Positions 1-5,753 of a DNA stretch of 5,964 nt are shown piece by piece. The stretch is from the NCBI GenBank assembly GCA_024636105.1, contig JAGXHO010000275.1, forward strand, positions 1 through 5,964, read 5' to 3'. The notes below the pieces were generated by a model. The model ran no database searches and had not been told where the DNA came from. It saw only the letters and a program-made list of their open reading frames with translations. The first letter of the stretch is position 1. Each line of letters opens with the position of its first letter. Position numbers and translations under genes: made by a program. The stretch comes from Trueperaceae bacterium. Its GTDB lineage: Bacteria > Deinococcota > Deinococci > Deinococcales > Trueperaceae.

Positions 1-270
1 GGCGGGGTCCACGCGGGTGCGTGCATCCAGGTCGGCGTACCCGTAGCCGCGCGCGAACACGATCTCGCCGTCGCGCACGACGGTGACCACCGCGCCCGGC
101 ACGTGGTGGGCCTCGAGCTGGACCGGCATCAGGCCGTCGAAGAACGCGCCGAGGTCCTGTCCGGTGAGCGCCGGCTGGGCAAAGGCCACCCCTGTCGCGA
201 GCGCGAGGGCGCACAGGAGGGCGCCGCCGAGGACGAGAGCGAGGGAGGATCGTGATGAACGTCGGTGCAT
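1..270 (-). CDS. Secreted serine hydrolase, beta-lactamase (class C / PF00144-like) family, N-terminal part
   Basis: The first 90 codons of a gene whose 3' end lies outside the window. The ATG is at 268-270 and is preceded, after 5 bases, by GGAGG (276-280 read on the minus strand). Residues 1-31 form a signal peptide: basic MHRR start, Leu/Ala-rich core, and A-F-A before Q32 as a likely cleavage site. The mature start is typical of the serine beta-lactamase/D-alanyl-D-alanine carboxypeptidase/esterase family: a helix with FFDGLMPVQLEAHHVPGA (residues 43-60), then a beta-hairpin VVTVVRDGEIVFARGYGYAD (61-80) and LDARTRVDP. The catalytic S-x-x-K normally follows shortly after this point, so it is just beyond the edge and cannot be checked. 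It is probably an envelope hydrolase acting on a peptide, ester or lactam; the substrate cannot be told. It is separated from the upstream gene by a strong hairpin and is probably transcribed on its own. Confidence 0.82.
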   Translation of the reverse strand, partial: MHRRSSRSSLALVLGGALLCALALATGVAFAQPALTGQDLGAFFDGLMPVQLEAHHVPGAVVTVVRDGEIVFARGYGYADLDARTRVDPA

Positions 271-288
271 TCCAGCCTCCGGGAGATA

Positions 289-305
289 CCGCCACGTCGT
301 GGCGG
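289..305. promoter_or_regulatory. Perfect 8-bp inverted repeat in the leader of the beta-lactamase-family gene
   Basis: Arms CCGCCACG (289-296) and CGTGGCGG (298-305) are exact reverse complements around one base. The dyad ends 8 bases before the GGAGG ribosome site of the gene starting at 270. It could be an operator or a small leader hairpin that affects translation. A second dyad, GTCGGA / TCCGAC with a 6-base spacer, lies at 355-372. I see no convincing -35/-10 pair in 305-440. Confidence 0.35.
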
Positions 306-440
306 CGTGCGGGTCTCGTCGGATCGTCGCGGCGCCGCCCTAGTGGGCCCGCGCGTCGGACGAAGATCCGACCCTGCCTCCTATCGTACGAGGTCTGGGG
401 CAGGGAGCGTGGCGCCCGTGCCGGCCTGGGGAGTCGTGAC

Positions 441-478
441 GATCGCGGGGTACGGCCCTCGGGCCGTACCCCGCGATC
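441..478 (-). terminator. 18-bp perfect hairpin, terminator-like
   Basis: The arms GATCGCGGGGTACGGCCC (441-458) and GGGCCGTACCCCGCGATC (461-478) are exact reverse complements with a 2-base TC centre (a 4-base loop if the innermost pair stays open). The structure lies 21 bases past the stop of the 490-residue gene on the minus strand. No T-run follows on either strand, so it is not a classical intrinsic terminator. In GC-rich genomes, T-less hairpins can end transcription or protect the 3' end of the mRNA. Its place just after a stop codon and before an independent gene supports a termination or 3'-stabilising role. Confidence 0.65.
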
Positions 479-499
479 TCCGCGACTCGAAGCGGTGGA

Positions 500-1972
500 T
501 CAGGGCGCGCTGGACGCGGTGTTCGCCGCGTCGTCCACGACCTCGAACGCGAAACGGAAGTGAAAACCGCTGGGATGGTCTTGCCAGCTCAACATGGCAT
601 GACGGAAGAGGAACGGCGTTTCGTCGATCTCCGAGTAGGCGGTGTTGCGGTAGAAGGACGGATAGATGTCGACGACGTGCCATCCGGGATCGAAGGCCAC
701 CTCGAGCGGGAAGTCGACGTCGCCGTTGGTGCTGAAGCCGCAGGCGTAGCCGATGTAGACGTTGTCGACCACGACCGCGAAGATGTTCTCGGTCTGGGTC
801 CAGCCGATCCCCTTGAGGTGGAGCCGCACTTCTTCGCCGAACGTCACCTGCGTCCGTTCGAGGGGGAAGGCGATCGGAAGCACCTTGATCGTCGCGCGCG
901 CGCGCCGCGTACCCGTCCCGTCGTGCGCATCGACGCGATGCTCGCCGCCGTGCGTGTCGGGGAACGCGTACGGCATCGCGAAGGTGCCGTCGTCGGCGAC
1001 GGTGACGGCGCCGAAGGGGCTGGCGACCGGCTCGAAACCGGATTCGGTCACGCGCGAGCCGACCATGCCGCTCATCTGCAGCTCGAACGTGCTGCCGGGC
1101 TCGAAGCCCGCGCCGTGCAGCACCGCTTCGGTCCCGACCGGCGCCGCGACCGGATCGGACCACAACCGCGGTCCGTCGCCTCCGGGCTCGTTGCCGGGCA
1201 CGCCCGGCAGCGCCTGCTCGCCGAGGGGCGCGGGAAGAACGGGGTCTCCTTCCGTGACCTCGAACGTTTGGGGCGGGACCTCGAGGAAGTCCCACGGCGA
1301 CGTGTCGAGCGCGAGGTAAGGCTGCCCGAACGGGCTGTCCTCGAGCTGGATCAGGTGGCGGCCGACACGGCCCGTGGCAGGGATCACCGCGCGCGCGGTT
1401 CCGCCGGTCGTCACGGCGCTGAGAAAGCCGCTGATCGCATGGTCGTAGGTGAGCTGGTACCAGACCATCGGTTGGCCGGAGTGGAGGCCGGTGACGGTGA
1501 CCGTGACGTCGGTTCCGATCGGACCGTGGTCGGGTTCGATCGTCAGGTGCGGCACGATCTCGATCCCCACCCGGTTGACGTTCACGCCGTCTTCGCGAAC
1601 GAGTAGGTTGTGTGGACCCCCGAAGTCTTCGGGCAGAACGAACGTGAACGCGAACGACCCCTCTGGATCGGTCACGGCCGTGGCCAGCGGCTCCTCCGCA
1701 TCGCTACGCGTGAGGCCCCGGAAGGTGCCGTCGTAGGCCCCGTCGACCATGCCGAGGTCCCACTCGAGGTCGTAGCTGACCCAGACGAGCTCGAGCTCCG
1801 CATCGGCCGGAAACCCGGTCCCACGGACGGTGACGGACTCGCCGACGGTGGCGGCGGCCGGAGTGGCTTCGACGGCTCCGACGAAGCCTCGAGGAAAGTC
1901 GCCCTGTGCTCGCACCGTGCCGAGCACGAGGAGCGAGACGATGGCGGAGAGGCGGAGAAGACGAATCGTCAT
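500..1972 (-). CDS. Secreted protein with four Ig-like (IPT/TIG-like) domains in a duplicated pair
   Basis: A 490-residue exported protein of unknown function. I chose the ATG at 1970-1972 because GAGGTGA lies a few bases upstream; an in-frame GTG at 1994-1996 would add 8 residues but sits before that site and before the signal peptide. Residues 1-22 are a signal peptide (MTIRLLRL, hydrophobic core, V-R-A before Q23). Four beta-rich domains follow, each opening with the same pattern: TVGESVTVRGTGF (42-54), PIGTDVTVTVTG (151-162), PVGTEAVLHGAGF (278-290) and TFGEEVRLHLKGIG (377-390). A Pro/Gly-rich linker (about 240-270) splits them into two pairs. There is one cysteine (C411), no enzyme motif and no membrane anchor. 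It is preceded by the 158-residue secreted protein after 102 bases containing a hairpin, and followed by an 18-bp hairpin. A binding or structural envelope role is likely; the ligand is unknown. Confidence 0.82.
   Translation of the reverse strand: MTIRLLRLSAIVSLLVLGTVRAQGDFPRGFVGAVEATPAAATVGESVTVRGTGFPADAELELVWVSYDLEWDLGMVDGAYDGTFRGLTRSDAEEPLATAVTDPEGSFAFTFVLPEDFGGPHNLLVREDGVNVNRVGIEIVPHLTIEPDHGPIGTDVTVTVTGLHSGQPMVWYQLTYDHAISGFLSAVTTGGTARAVIPATGRVGRHLIQLEDSPFGQPYLALDTSPWDFLEVPPQTFEVTEGDPVLPAPLGEQALPGVPGNEPGGDGPRLWSDPVAAPVGTEAVLHGAGFEPGSTFELQMSGMVGSRVTESGFEPVASPFGAVTVADDGTFAMPYAFPDTHGGEHRVDAHDGTGTRRARATIKVLPIAFPLERTQVTFGEEVRLHLKGIGWTQTENIFAVVVDNVYIGYACGFSTNGDVDFPLEVAFDPGWHVVDIYPSFYRNTAYSEIDETPFLFRHAMLSWQDHPSGFHFRFAFEVVDDAANTASSAP
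533..1882 (-). repeat. Internal duplication of a two-domain unit within the 490-residue protein
   Basis: Residues about 31-240 (bases 1882-1253) and 271-480 (bases 1162-533) align as two copies of the same A-B pair. In the A domains, DPEGSFAFTFVLPEDFGGPH (102-121) matches DDGTFAMPYAFPDTHGGEH (327-345). In the B domains, AISGFLSAVTTGG (179-191) matches VYIGYACGFSTNG (405-417), followed by GRVGRHLIQLEDSPF (201-215) against DPGWHVVDIYPSFY (428-441). The copies are diverged at the protein level, so the duplication is old. This is an alignment by eye. Confidence 0.6.
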
Positions 1973-2034
1973 GGCGTCACCTCGAATGTCGAACACGACG
2001 CCATGGTCCCCGGCAGCCGCGTTCCGAGACGTGA

Positions 2035-2059
2035 GCGAGGCGCCGCGGGGGCGCCTCGC
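2035..2059 (-). terminator. 10-bp perfect hairpin after the 158-residue gene
   Basis: The arms GCGAGGCGCC (2035-2044) and GGCGCCTCGC (2050-2059) pair perfectly around a 5-base loop. It begins 15 bases past the TAG of the gene at 2075-2551, within the 102-base gap before the next gene. No T-run follows. It may end or attenuate transcription between the secreted-protein genes, or stabilise the upstream mRNA. Confidence 0.5.
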
Positions 2060-2074
2060 CAGGGGGGCGGTGGA

Positions 2075-2551
2075 CTACTGGGCCGCGATGATCGTCAGCG
2101 TCGACGAATCGATCATGACGGGGATCAGCTCGCCGGTGCGACCGTCGGCCGCGGTGGCGACCACGGTGTAGTCGAGCACGCCCGTCGGGTAGTCGGCGGG
2201 GACCACCCACGACGCCGTCCAGTACGCGTCCGTCGATTCGTCCGGCGGATGGTCGCCGTAGGTCATCTCGAACGACTGGCCGTCGGCCAGTCGGAGCTCG
2301 ACGCCTTCGAGCTCGGCGTCGTCCATCTCGACGCCGGTCGCAGGATCGATCACCTTGTTGCGAAAGACGACCATCTGCTCGTGCGCGAAGCGGTTGTTGA
2401 GCGTGCACGATTGGCCTTCGGGCGGGTTCTCATGTCCGTACACCATGTCGCCGAAGACGATCAACGGGGCCTCCTGGGCTGCGGCCGTGCCGAGCACGGC
2501 AGCGGCCGCCAGCAGGGCGATCAGGACGGGGGCTAGGGCAAGTCTGCGCAT
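2075..2551 (-). CDS. Secreted periplasmic protein of unknown function, beta-rich
   Basis: A 158-residue exported protein. The ATG at 2549-2551 has AAGGAG 7 bases upstream. Residues 1-25 are a clear signal peptide (MRRLALAPVLIALL, then A-A-A before Q26). The mature part of about 133 residues is mostly predicted beta strands. It has a conserved-looking centre: VVFRNKVIDPATG (61-73), LEGVELRLADGQSFEMTYG (81-99), HPP (101-103), then YWTASWVVPADYPTGVLDYT (110-129). This reads like one Ig- or FN3-like sandwich domain. There is a single cysteine (C49, in GQSCTLNN), and histidines at 40, 57 and 101. There is no haem motif or membrane anchor. It lies 77 bases downstream of the membrane-anchored Ig-like gene, in the same direction. 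From memory, similar short proteins with a 'VFR..V.DP.TG' core occur in other proteobacterial-type genomes, but I cannot name a family. An accessory role for the Fe-S/NrfD module is inferred from position only. Confidence 0.78.
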   Translation of the reverse strand: MRRLALAPVLIALLAAAAVLGTAAAQEAPLIVFGDMVYGHENPPEGQSCTLNNRFAHEQMVVFRNKVIDPATGVEMDDAELEGVELRLADGQSFEMTYGDHPPDESTDAYWTASWVVPADYPTGVLDYTVVATAADGRTGELIPVMIDSSTLTIIAAQ

Positions 2552-2572
2552 TCGATCTCTCCTTGTCGCTTG

Positions 2573-2590
2573 GCGGGACGGGTGTCCCGC
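2573..2590 (-). promoter_or_regulatory. 7-bp hairpin between the 195-residue and 158-residue genes
   Basis: GCGGGAC (2573-2579) and GTCCCGC (2584-2590) pair perfectly around a 4-base loop. It lies 38 bases past the upstream stop and a short distance before the AAGGAG ribosome site of the 158-residue gene. It could be a weak processing or attenuation hairpin that sets different expression of the downstream secreted protein. It is short enough to be chance in GC-rich DNA. Confidence 0.3.
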
Positions 2591-2628
2591 GCAGGTACGA
2601 ACGGTCTAGCGGTGCGAGCGTCGGAAAC

Positions 2629-3216
2629 CTACGTCCGAGGGTGCAGCCTCCCCTCCTTTCCGAACCTTCGGATCGACCGTAGGGTCACGATCAGCACCAC
2701 GACCAACAGAAGCCAGACGAGCGCGACGCCAGAGAGGATCGAAATCTCGATCGGGCGTCGCACGCTGGCCAGGGGAGGCGGAATCGGTTCCGGCATCGGC
2801 GAGGTCTCGCGCACCATCTCGGCCTCGAGCGCAGCCGTCGCGAGCGTGGATCCGGTGTCGTCGAGCAGGCGCGCCTCGAAGCGGGCCGTGCCCGTGTAGA
2901 GCGGCTCGAGCACCTCGTCGGCCCCGCCGACGGCGTCGCTGGTATCCGTACCCAGCAGCACAGGGTGCATGCCGTTGATGCGTTTGCCGCCGTTCGGGAA
3001 GAAGTCCGGGAGCAGATAGAACGCCACCTCGTGCCGGGTGATCGGCGCGCCCGCGTCGTCGACCGCCGTGGCGACGAGCAGCGGCCGGTCCCTGCGGTCA
3101 CGGGCGAGCTCGAGCGTGAGCTGCGGCTCGGCGAGGACGCCACTCAGCGACCACAACGCCGCAAGAACGCCGACGACGAGGATCCACGACCTGCGGCCTG
3201 CTCCTCGCCGACTCAC
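2629..3216 (-). CDS. Membrane-anchored Ig-like protein, translationally coupled to nrfD
   Basis: A 195-residue protein starting with GTG at 3214-3216, which overlaps the nrfD stop by 4 bases (GTGA). GGAGGG lies about 6 bases upstream, so this start is preferred over longer in-frame versions that would run inside nrfD. Residues 1-29 form a signal peptide or signal anchor (MSRRGAGRRS, hydrophobic 11-28, V-L-A before E30). Residues 30-138 are a beta-rich domain: LTLELARD, VATAVDDAGAPITRHEVAFY, VLLGTDTSDAVGGADEVL, YTGTARFEARLLDD. This follows the 'G.a.TDa.G.a' and 'y.G...f.A' pattern of Big_1/invasin-like Ig domains. A proline-rich linker (140-149) leads to a C-terminal helix (about 158-178) and a basic tail RSIRRFGKEGR. 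The expected topology is domain outside, tail in the cytoplasm. Overlap with nrfD implies matched synthesis, so it is a good candidate for a subunit or assembly partner of the Fe-S/NrfD complex. No named family is recognised. Confidence 0.8.
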   Translation of the reverse strand: MSRRGAGRRSWILVVGVLAALWSLSGVLAEPQLTLELARDRRDRPLLVATAVDDAGAPITRHEVAFYLLPDFFPNGGKRINGMHPVLLGTDTSDAVGGADEVLEPLYTGTARFEARLLDDTGSTLATAALEAEMVRETSPMPEPIPPPLASVRRPIEISILSGVALVWLLLVVVLIVTLRSIRRFGKEGRLHPRT

Positions 3217-4577
3217 GACGCACCCTCCGCGAGCGGTGCATCGCCGACGGGGGCGGGCTGCTGGTGCGGCGCCTCGATCATCTCGGCGATGGGCAGAACC
3301 GGGACGAACCGGAACAGCACCATCAGGCCCCACGGAACCGCGGCGACGGCGGCGCCGGTCAGCATGAGCTCGACCCAACTCGGCGAGTAGACGCTCATCC
3401 CCTCGCCGATCAACGGCAGCTCCATGGCGGGAATGACGATCAAGACGCGCTTGACCCACATTCCGACGATCACCAACGCCGCCGCCGTGGTGATGCCGGC
3501 CACGTTGCGCGTGGGCGGCAAGGCGACGAGCAGGATCGGGACGAGAAGGCCGAACAGAAGCCAGAGCCAGAACCAGGTGGCGTAGCGCCCCACGAGGTAG
3601 GTAGCGACCATCGCCATGCCTTCCTCGGTGGCCGTGTAGCCCTCGGTGAGGTACTCCGCGAAGGTCATGTAGGCGTAGATCAGGCCCAGCGTCAGCATGA
3701 TCAAGCCGAGGTTGCGGATCTGCCGAGGGTCGATGTAGGCCTCCAGGCCGTAGGCGCTACGGTAGACGGAGGTGGCGACGATAACCAGCGCCACGCCGGA
3801 GAACAGTGCAGCGATCACGAAGTAGGGCGCGAAGATGGTGCTGTGCCACCCGTGCCGGCTGGTGACCGAGAACGCCCAGGCGAGCACCGAGTGCACGTAG
3901 ACCGCGATCGGGATGATCAGGATCGACACGATCGTCAACGCGCGCCCGAGGACCCGGTGCTGCTCGGGGGCGCCGTTCCAACCTGCGGAGAGCCAACGCG
4001 TGAAGCGCCGACGCGCGTTCCCTGCACGGAAACCGGCCCAGTGCGTCAGCTCGCCCATGTCCGCGACGACCGGGAGAAGGAAGAACACCACGGTGGCGAG
4101 CAGGTACGTGAGGATCGCGAAGGTGTCCCAGATCATCGGGGACGAGCCCCGTGGATCGACGAACATCCGCCAGATGCGCTCGGGGTGGCCGAGGTGGATG
4201 ATCGGGAAGAGAGCGCCCACCACCAGGGCGACCAGCGCGGTCGCTTCGGCGATCCGGGTGATCGACATCCGCCATGGGGCGCCGACCAGGCGGAGAATCG
4301 CGGACACCAGCGCGCCGCCGTAGCTGAGCCCGATGAAGGTCACCAGGTCGACGGTGTAGTAGCCCCAGGTGACGCTGTTGGTGAGTCCGGTGACCTCGAG
4401 GCCGTTCACGAGCTGGTAGACCCAGGTCGCCGCACCCGCGAGCAGCACGGCGCTCAGCGCCGCGAACAGGATCCTGTAGCCGGGACGGGCGTCGTGCATC
4501 GGGCGCACGGCGGCCTCCCGAAGCCTATCCGCCTCGGCACCGAGCGACGCGGCGGCCGGTCCATGCGTGTCGTTCAT
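3213..4577 (-). CDS. nrfD: NrfD/PsrC-family integral membrane subunit (quinone-interacting), ActC/DsrP-like
   Basis: A 454-residue polytopic protein; ATG at 4575-4577 with GGGAG 8 bases upstream. About ten membrane helices can be placed: 35-55, 71-97, 108-128, 150-172, 213-237, 248-272, 288-308, 333-353, 361-383 and 401-423. Ten fits the longer ActC/DsrP-like branch better than the eight-helix PsrC. Typical family stretches are WGYYTVDLVTFIGLSYGGAL (71-90), RMSITRIAEA (103-112), LFPIIHLGHPERIW (123-136), VHSVLAWAF (228-236) and GWHSTIFAPYFV (243-254). The family binds quinone at the outer face and passes electrons to or from a partner Fe-S protein; in some complexes it is proposed to couple to protons. 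Candidate polar residues inside helices are D77, E111 and H128. It follows the four-cluster Fe-S gene after 27 bases and overlaps the next gene by 4, so the three form one transcript. The soluble tails are a hydrophilic 30-residue N-terminus and a Pro/Ala-rich C-terminus. The terminal partner enzyme is not in the window. Confidence 0.93.
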   Translation of the reverse strand: MNDTHGPAAASLGAEADRLREAAVRPMHDARPGYRILFAALSAVLLAGAATWVYQLVNGLEVTGLTNSVTWGYYTVDLVTFIGLSYGGALVSAILRLVGAPWRMSITRIAEATALVALVVGALFPIIHLGHPERIWRMFVDPRGSSPMIWDTFAILTYLLATVVFFLLPVVADMGELTHWAGFRAGNARRRFTRWLSAGWNGAPEQHRVLGRALTIVSILIIPIAVYVHSVLAWAFSVTSRHGWHSTIFAPYFVIAALFSGVALVIVATSVYRSAYGLEAYIDPRQIRNLGLIMLTLGLIYAYMTFAEYLTEGYTATEEGMAMVATYLVGRYATWFWLWLLFGLLVPILLVALPPTRNVAGITTAAALVIVGMWVKRVLIVIPAMELPLIGEGMSVYSPSWVELMLTGAAVAAVPWGLMVLFRFVPVLPIAEMIEAPHQQPAPVGDAPLAEGAS

Positions 4578-4604
4578 GTGGGACGCTCCCTTCCGGTTCC
4601 GAGC

Positions 4605-5447
4605 TCAGTAGTAGGTGATGTTCTGCGCATGGCCGGAGATGTAGTAGGCACTCGGTTGCGTGTTGAGCTCCTCCTTGAAGCGCCAGGCGTCGTTGTCGCG
4701 CAGCAGCGAGGACAGTTGCCGGGTCTCGCGACCGTTGGTCGCCAGGTCCGTCTCCCAGTCGCCGATGTAGATCGCGCCCATCGTGCACGCGTCCACGCAG
4801 GCGGGCAGCTGGCCATCCTTGAGGAGGTGGGCGCACAGGGCGCACTTGCCGACCGTGCCGCGCTCCTGGTAGCCGGGGAACTCCGGACCCTCGGGCCAGG
4901 GGACGGCGCTCGGGTCTTCGGGCTGGGACGCCTCGAAGTTGAAATAGCGGCTGTCGTACGGGCAGGCGGCGATGCAGGCACGGCATCCGATGCACCGATC
5001 CTGATCGATGAGCACCAGTCCTTCGTCGTTGTAGAAGGTGGCGCCCGTCGGGCACACGCGGTGGCAGGGCGCGTTCTGGCACATCATGCAGGCGACCGGC
5101 ATGAAGTACTTTTGCCCCGCTGCCGTGTGCCGCTCGTACACCTTGATGTACTCGAGGTCTTCGTCGAGAGAATGCATATCCTGGCAGGCCTTGGTGCAAC
5201 GCTTGCAACCGTCGCAGTTGCGCAGATCGAACACCATCACCCAGCGGTGGCCGGTGATCGGCGGGCGGAGCTCTCCGGCCGCCTCGGCGTTGAAGCGCAC
5301 GATCTGCGACAGCCCGACAGCGCCCGTCAACGCCCCGAGGAGCGTCTTGCTGGCGCGCTCCAGGAACTCGCGCCGTTCGACCGCCTCACCTCCGTCGCCG
5401 TCACCGGCATGCTCTGCGAGAACGGGACTCCAAGTCGGTTGCTTCAT
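4605..5447 (-). CDS. Tat-exported four-cluster [4Fe-4S] electron-transfer protein (PsrB/NrfC/DsrO type)
   Basis: A 280-residue protein; ATG at 5445-5447 with GGAGG 6 bases upstream, so a longer reading frame start further upstream is not needed. The leader contains a twin-arginine motif ERREFLE (24-30), a hydrophobic stretch (36-50) and A-E-A (54-56) as a possible cleavage site. All 16 cysteines fall into four ferredoxin-type ligand sets: C78-x2-C81-x2-C84-x3-C88; C120-x2-C123-x4-C128-x3-C132-P; C152-x2-C155-x2-C158-x3-C162-P; and C202-x2-C205-x11-C217-x3-C221. This layout is that of the electron-transfer subunits of polysulfide, DMSO and formate-dependent nitrite reductase-type complexes. 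It should sit outside the cytoplasmic membrane on the NrfD subunit encoded 27 bases downstream, relaying electrons between quinone and an unidentified partner. There is no C-terminal membrane helix (unlike HybA) and no haem motif. Its exact complex cannot be named, because no catalytic subunit is in view. Confidence 0.93.
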   Translation of the reverse strand: MKQPTWSPVLAEHAGDGDGGEAVERREFLERASKTLLGALTGAVGLSQIVRFNAEAAGELRPPITGHRWVMVFDLRNCDGCKRCTKACQDMHSLDEDLEYIKVYERHTAAGQKYFMPVACMMCQNAPCHRVCPTGATFYNDEGLVLIDQDRCIGCRACIAACPYDSRYFNFEASQPEDPSAVPWPEGPEFPGYQERGTVGKCALCAHLLKDGQLPACVDACTMGAIYIGDWETDLATNGRETRQLSSLLRDNDAWRFKEELNTQPSAYYISGHAQNITYY

Positions 5448-5520
5448 GGCGTTCCTCCCCCTTCGAGTCGCTCGTGAAATTCCTTGCAGGCTCATCCGGA
5501 TTCGATGCGCCACCGTACGA

Positions 5521-5554
5521 GCCCACCCCAGGTGGGCCAAGGGACGCTTGTCCC
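5521..5554. repeat. Two adjacent small inverted repeats upstream of the Fe-S gene
   Basis: GCCCACC (5521-5527) and GGTGGGC (5531-5537) pair perfectly around 3 bases. GGGAC (5541-5545) and GTCCC (5550-5554) pair around 4 bases immediately beside it. They lie about 75-105 bases upstream of the Fe-S start codon. They could be an operator for a dimeric regulator or leader hairpins. The second is short enough to be chance. Confidence 0.35.
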
Positions 5555-5704
5555 CGACCTCGCAACGTCGGTCCACGCGCGTCCCGCAGCCGAGGCTCTC
5601 GTCGTCGCGAGCCGTTGCATGACTTTTCGGTTCATGCGGCGCTTCCGTTCTGGCCGCCGCGGCTTGACGGACGACGAGCGCCTCCTGGGCACCCTGATCA
5701 CCGC

Positions 5705-5729
5705 GGCCGGAGGGTGGCGCCTTCCGGCC
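5705..5729 (-). terminator. GC-rich hairpin after the upstream partial gene
   Basis: GGCCGGAGGG (5705-5714) and CCTTCCGGCC (5720-5729, listed on the plus strand) form a 10-position stem with one imperfect pair (A·C on the minus strand) around a 5-base loop. It begins 24 bases past the TAG of the gene entering from the right edge. No T-run follows. With the hairpins at 441-478 and 2035-2059 it makes a repeated pattern of GC-rich stems 15-24 bases past stop codons. Confidence 0.5.
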
Positions 5730-5753
5730 TCGAACCCGTGAAGGATCGTCGAT

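Larger units (their letters stand above)
5448..5753 (-). promoter_or_regulatory. 306-base gap, likely promoter region of the Fe-S/nrfD operon
   Basis: No credible gene lies here. From high to low coordinates it holds the hairpin after the upstream gene, about 170 bases without clear features, two small dyads (5521-5537 and 5541-5554), and the strong ribosome site of the Fe-S gene. The best sigma-70-like guess on the minus strand is TTGGCC, 17 bases, then TACGGT, with the dyad at 5521-5537 filling most of the spacer. Both hexamers are poor matches, so this is weak. I found no good sigma-54 (-24/-12) site. Confidence 0.4.

Noticed and set aside
560..1606. Plus-strand open frame of 348 codons antisense to the Ig-like gene
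   Set aside because: Low-complexity charged product with no recognisable domain. The opposite strand has a signal peptide, ribosome site and repeated domains.
1973..1996. GTG start 8 codons upstream for the 490-residue protein
   Set aside because: The GAGGTGA site lies inside this extension and correctly serves the ATG at 1970-1972, which also starts the signal peptide.
500..3216. Haem-binding (CXXCH) motifs in the exported proteins, which would make them cytochromes
   Set aside because: None is present. The 195-residue protein has no cysteine, and the 158- and 490-residue proteins have one each.
3217..3459. Longer start for the membrane-anchored Ig-like gene
   Set aside because: The extra 81 residues are Arg-rich shadow of nrfD and would bury the signal peptide. 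The GTG at 3214-3216 has a strong ribosome site and the typical stop-start overlap.
4605..5447. Assignment as DsrO or as PsrB specifically
   Set aside because: The cluster pattern is shared across the whole group, and no dsrMKJ or psrA gene is in the window to decide.
3264..5477. Very long plus-strand open frame (737 codons) antisense to nrfD and the Fe-S gene
   Set aside because: Its product is a run of Asp, Arg, His, Gly and Glu with no domain or membrane pattern. It is the expected shadow of GC-rich coding DNA, and the minus strand here has unmistakable NrfD and ferredoxin motifs.
5492..5635. Possible 47-residue minus-strand gene upstream of the Fe-S gene (starting MNRKVMQRL)
   Set aside because: No good ribosome site, no recognisable motif, and a composition like translated non-coding GC-rich DNA.
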